A DNA stretch of 42,496 nt, taken from NCBI GenBank assembly GCA_025356015.1, contig JANXYO010000094.1:1-42496 (forward strand). Direction: 5' to 3'. Numbering within the stretch: the first letter of the stretch is position 1; each line of letters starts with the position of its first letter. A model generated the notes under the pieces. That model did not search any database. It was given only the letters and a program-made list of their open reading frames with translations, and was not told the origin of the DNA. The stretch is from Spirochaetaceae bacterium. GTDB taxonomy: Bacteria > Spirochaetota > Spirochaetia > Treponematales > Rectinemataceae. This document shows positions 42,118-42,496 of the stretch, one piece after another. The translations under genes were made by a program, and so were the position numbers.

Positions 42118-42496
42118 ATGAGCGACGACAACGAAGAGAAGGCGGAAGCCGGGGAGCAGGGCGATCCCGGTGCCTCCCATCTCGCGATCCACGAGCCCGG
42201 CATAGAGATACGGCTCCCCGTCCGCCACAATCCCGTCCTGAAGAGCGTCGTGGAGCGCGTGAACGCCGACGAGGAGCTTTTCGCCCTGTGGCGGGCTGCG
42301 AACGTCAACGCCGTCGACAGGCTGGGCATGACCGACCACGGCCCGGTCCATTTCCAGATCGTCTCCAACATCGCCCTCAAGATGCTCAGGCAGCTCGTGG
42401 AGTGCGGGGTCGTGCCGAGCATCGTGTCAGACCACGGCATGAAGAACGAGGACGCCGAGCTTGTCGTCGTCCTCGGAGCCCTCCTCCACGACCTTG
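42118..42496 (+). CDS. HD-domain phosphohydrolase, 3' truncated by the window
   Basis: The first 126 residues are present. After an acidic N-terminal tail (SDDNEEKAEAGEQGD) comes IRLPVRHNPVLKSVVERVNADEELFALWRAANVNAVDRLGMTDHGPVHFQIVSNIALKML, then VVVLGALLHDL at the window edge. The His in DHGPVH and the HD of LLHDL are metal ligands of HD phosphohydrolases. Members of this type include nucleotide and tRNA-processing hydrolases; the rest of the protein would be needed to decide. It is on the same strand as murD, 62 bp downstream. Confidence 0.8.
   Translation, partial: MSDDNEEKAEAGEQGDPGASHLAIHEPGIEIRLPVRHNPVLKSVVERVNADEELFALWRAANVNAVDRLGMTDHGPVHFQIVSNIALKMLRQLVECGVVPSIVSDHGMKNEDAELVVVLGALLHDL

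Noticed and set aside
1-42496. Search for tRNA, rRNA, riboswitch, insertion sequence and attachment sites
   Set aside because: No cloverleaf, rRNA-like segment, transposase gene, or direct repeat flanking an insertion was recognised by eye. Small RNAs cannot be excluded without a covariance search.

Overview
This window is GC-rich bacterial chromosome with densely packed genes, short gaps and many 1-8 bp overlaps. No rRNA, tRNA, CRISPR array or insertion sequence is visible. The gene set suggests a high-GC member of the Spirochaetota. It has a large cheA-mcp-cheW-cheR-cheB-cheD-cheY-cheX operon without cheZ, a BMP (PnrA)-type transporter, lipoproteins with loose lipoboxes, and a RarA ATPase with a long C-terminal extension. 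This placement is inferred from gene content; no phylogenetic marker was tested.

Left part (1-12.7 kb): the 3' end of a secreted protein gene, rarA with a fused C-terminal domain, a HAD hydrolase, folC, an SH3-like lipoprotein, and an outer-membrane-like protein whose stop overlaps the start of a lipoprotein caspase carrying an EF-hand loop. Then come a TM2 protein, a PC4/YdbC-like protein and a Nudix hydrolase on the minus strand. On the plus strand follow asnS, a D-Ala-D-Ala carboxypeptidase and a B12-binding protein with the W-H...E-H signature of CarH-type photoreceptors.

Centre (12.7-25.6 kb): one minus-strand chemotaxis operon. Its order is a possible 59-residue leader ORF, cheA, a poly-HAMP chemoreceptor, cheW, cheR, cheB, cheD, cheY, cheX, a second short chemoreceptor, and a receiver-PAS-histidine kinase. 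A near-consensus sigma-54 promoter lies just upstream. The B12 light-sensor-like gene faces the end of this operon.

Right part (25.8-42.5 kb): a cysteine-free MutY-like glycosylase behind a 7TMR-DISM chemoreceptor; an Rrf2-nifS-nifU iron-sulfur operon with a clear promoter and overlapping operator; a BMP-type ABC transporter operon divergent from a MerR regulator and an FGGY kinase; a FecR-domain protein; a conserved-looking unknown protein coupled to murD; and the 5' end of an HD-domain gene.

Two window-wide patterns stand out. Several genes without a Shine-Dalgarno sequence have a -10 box 7-12 bp before the ATG, which suggests leaderless mRNAs. Three convergent gene pairs end in one shared CTAG, so each stop codon lies inside the other.
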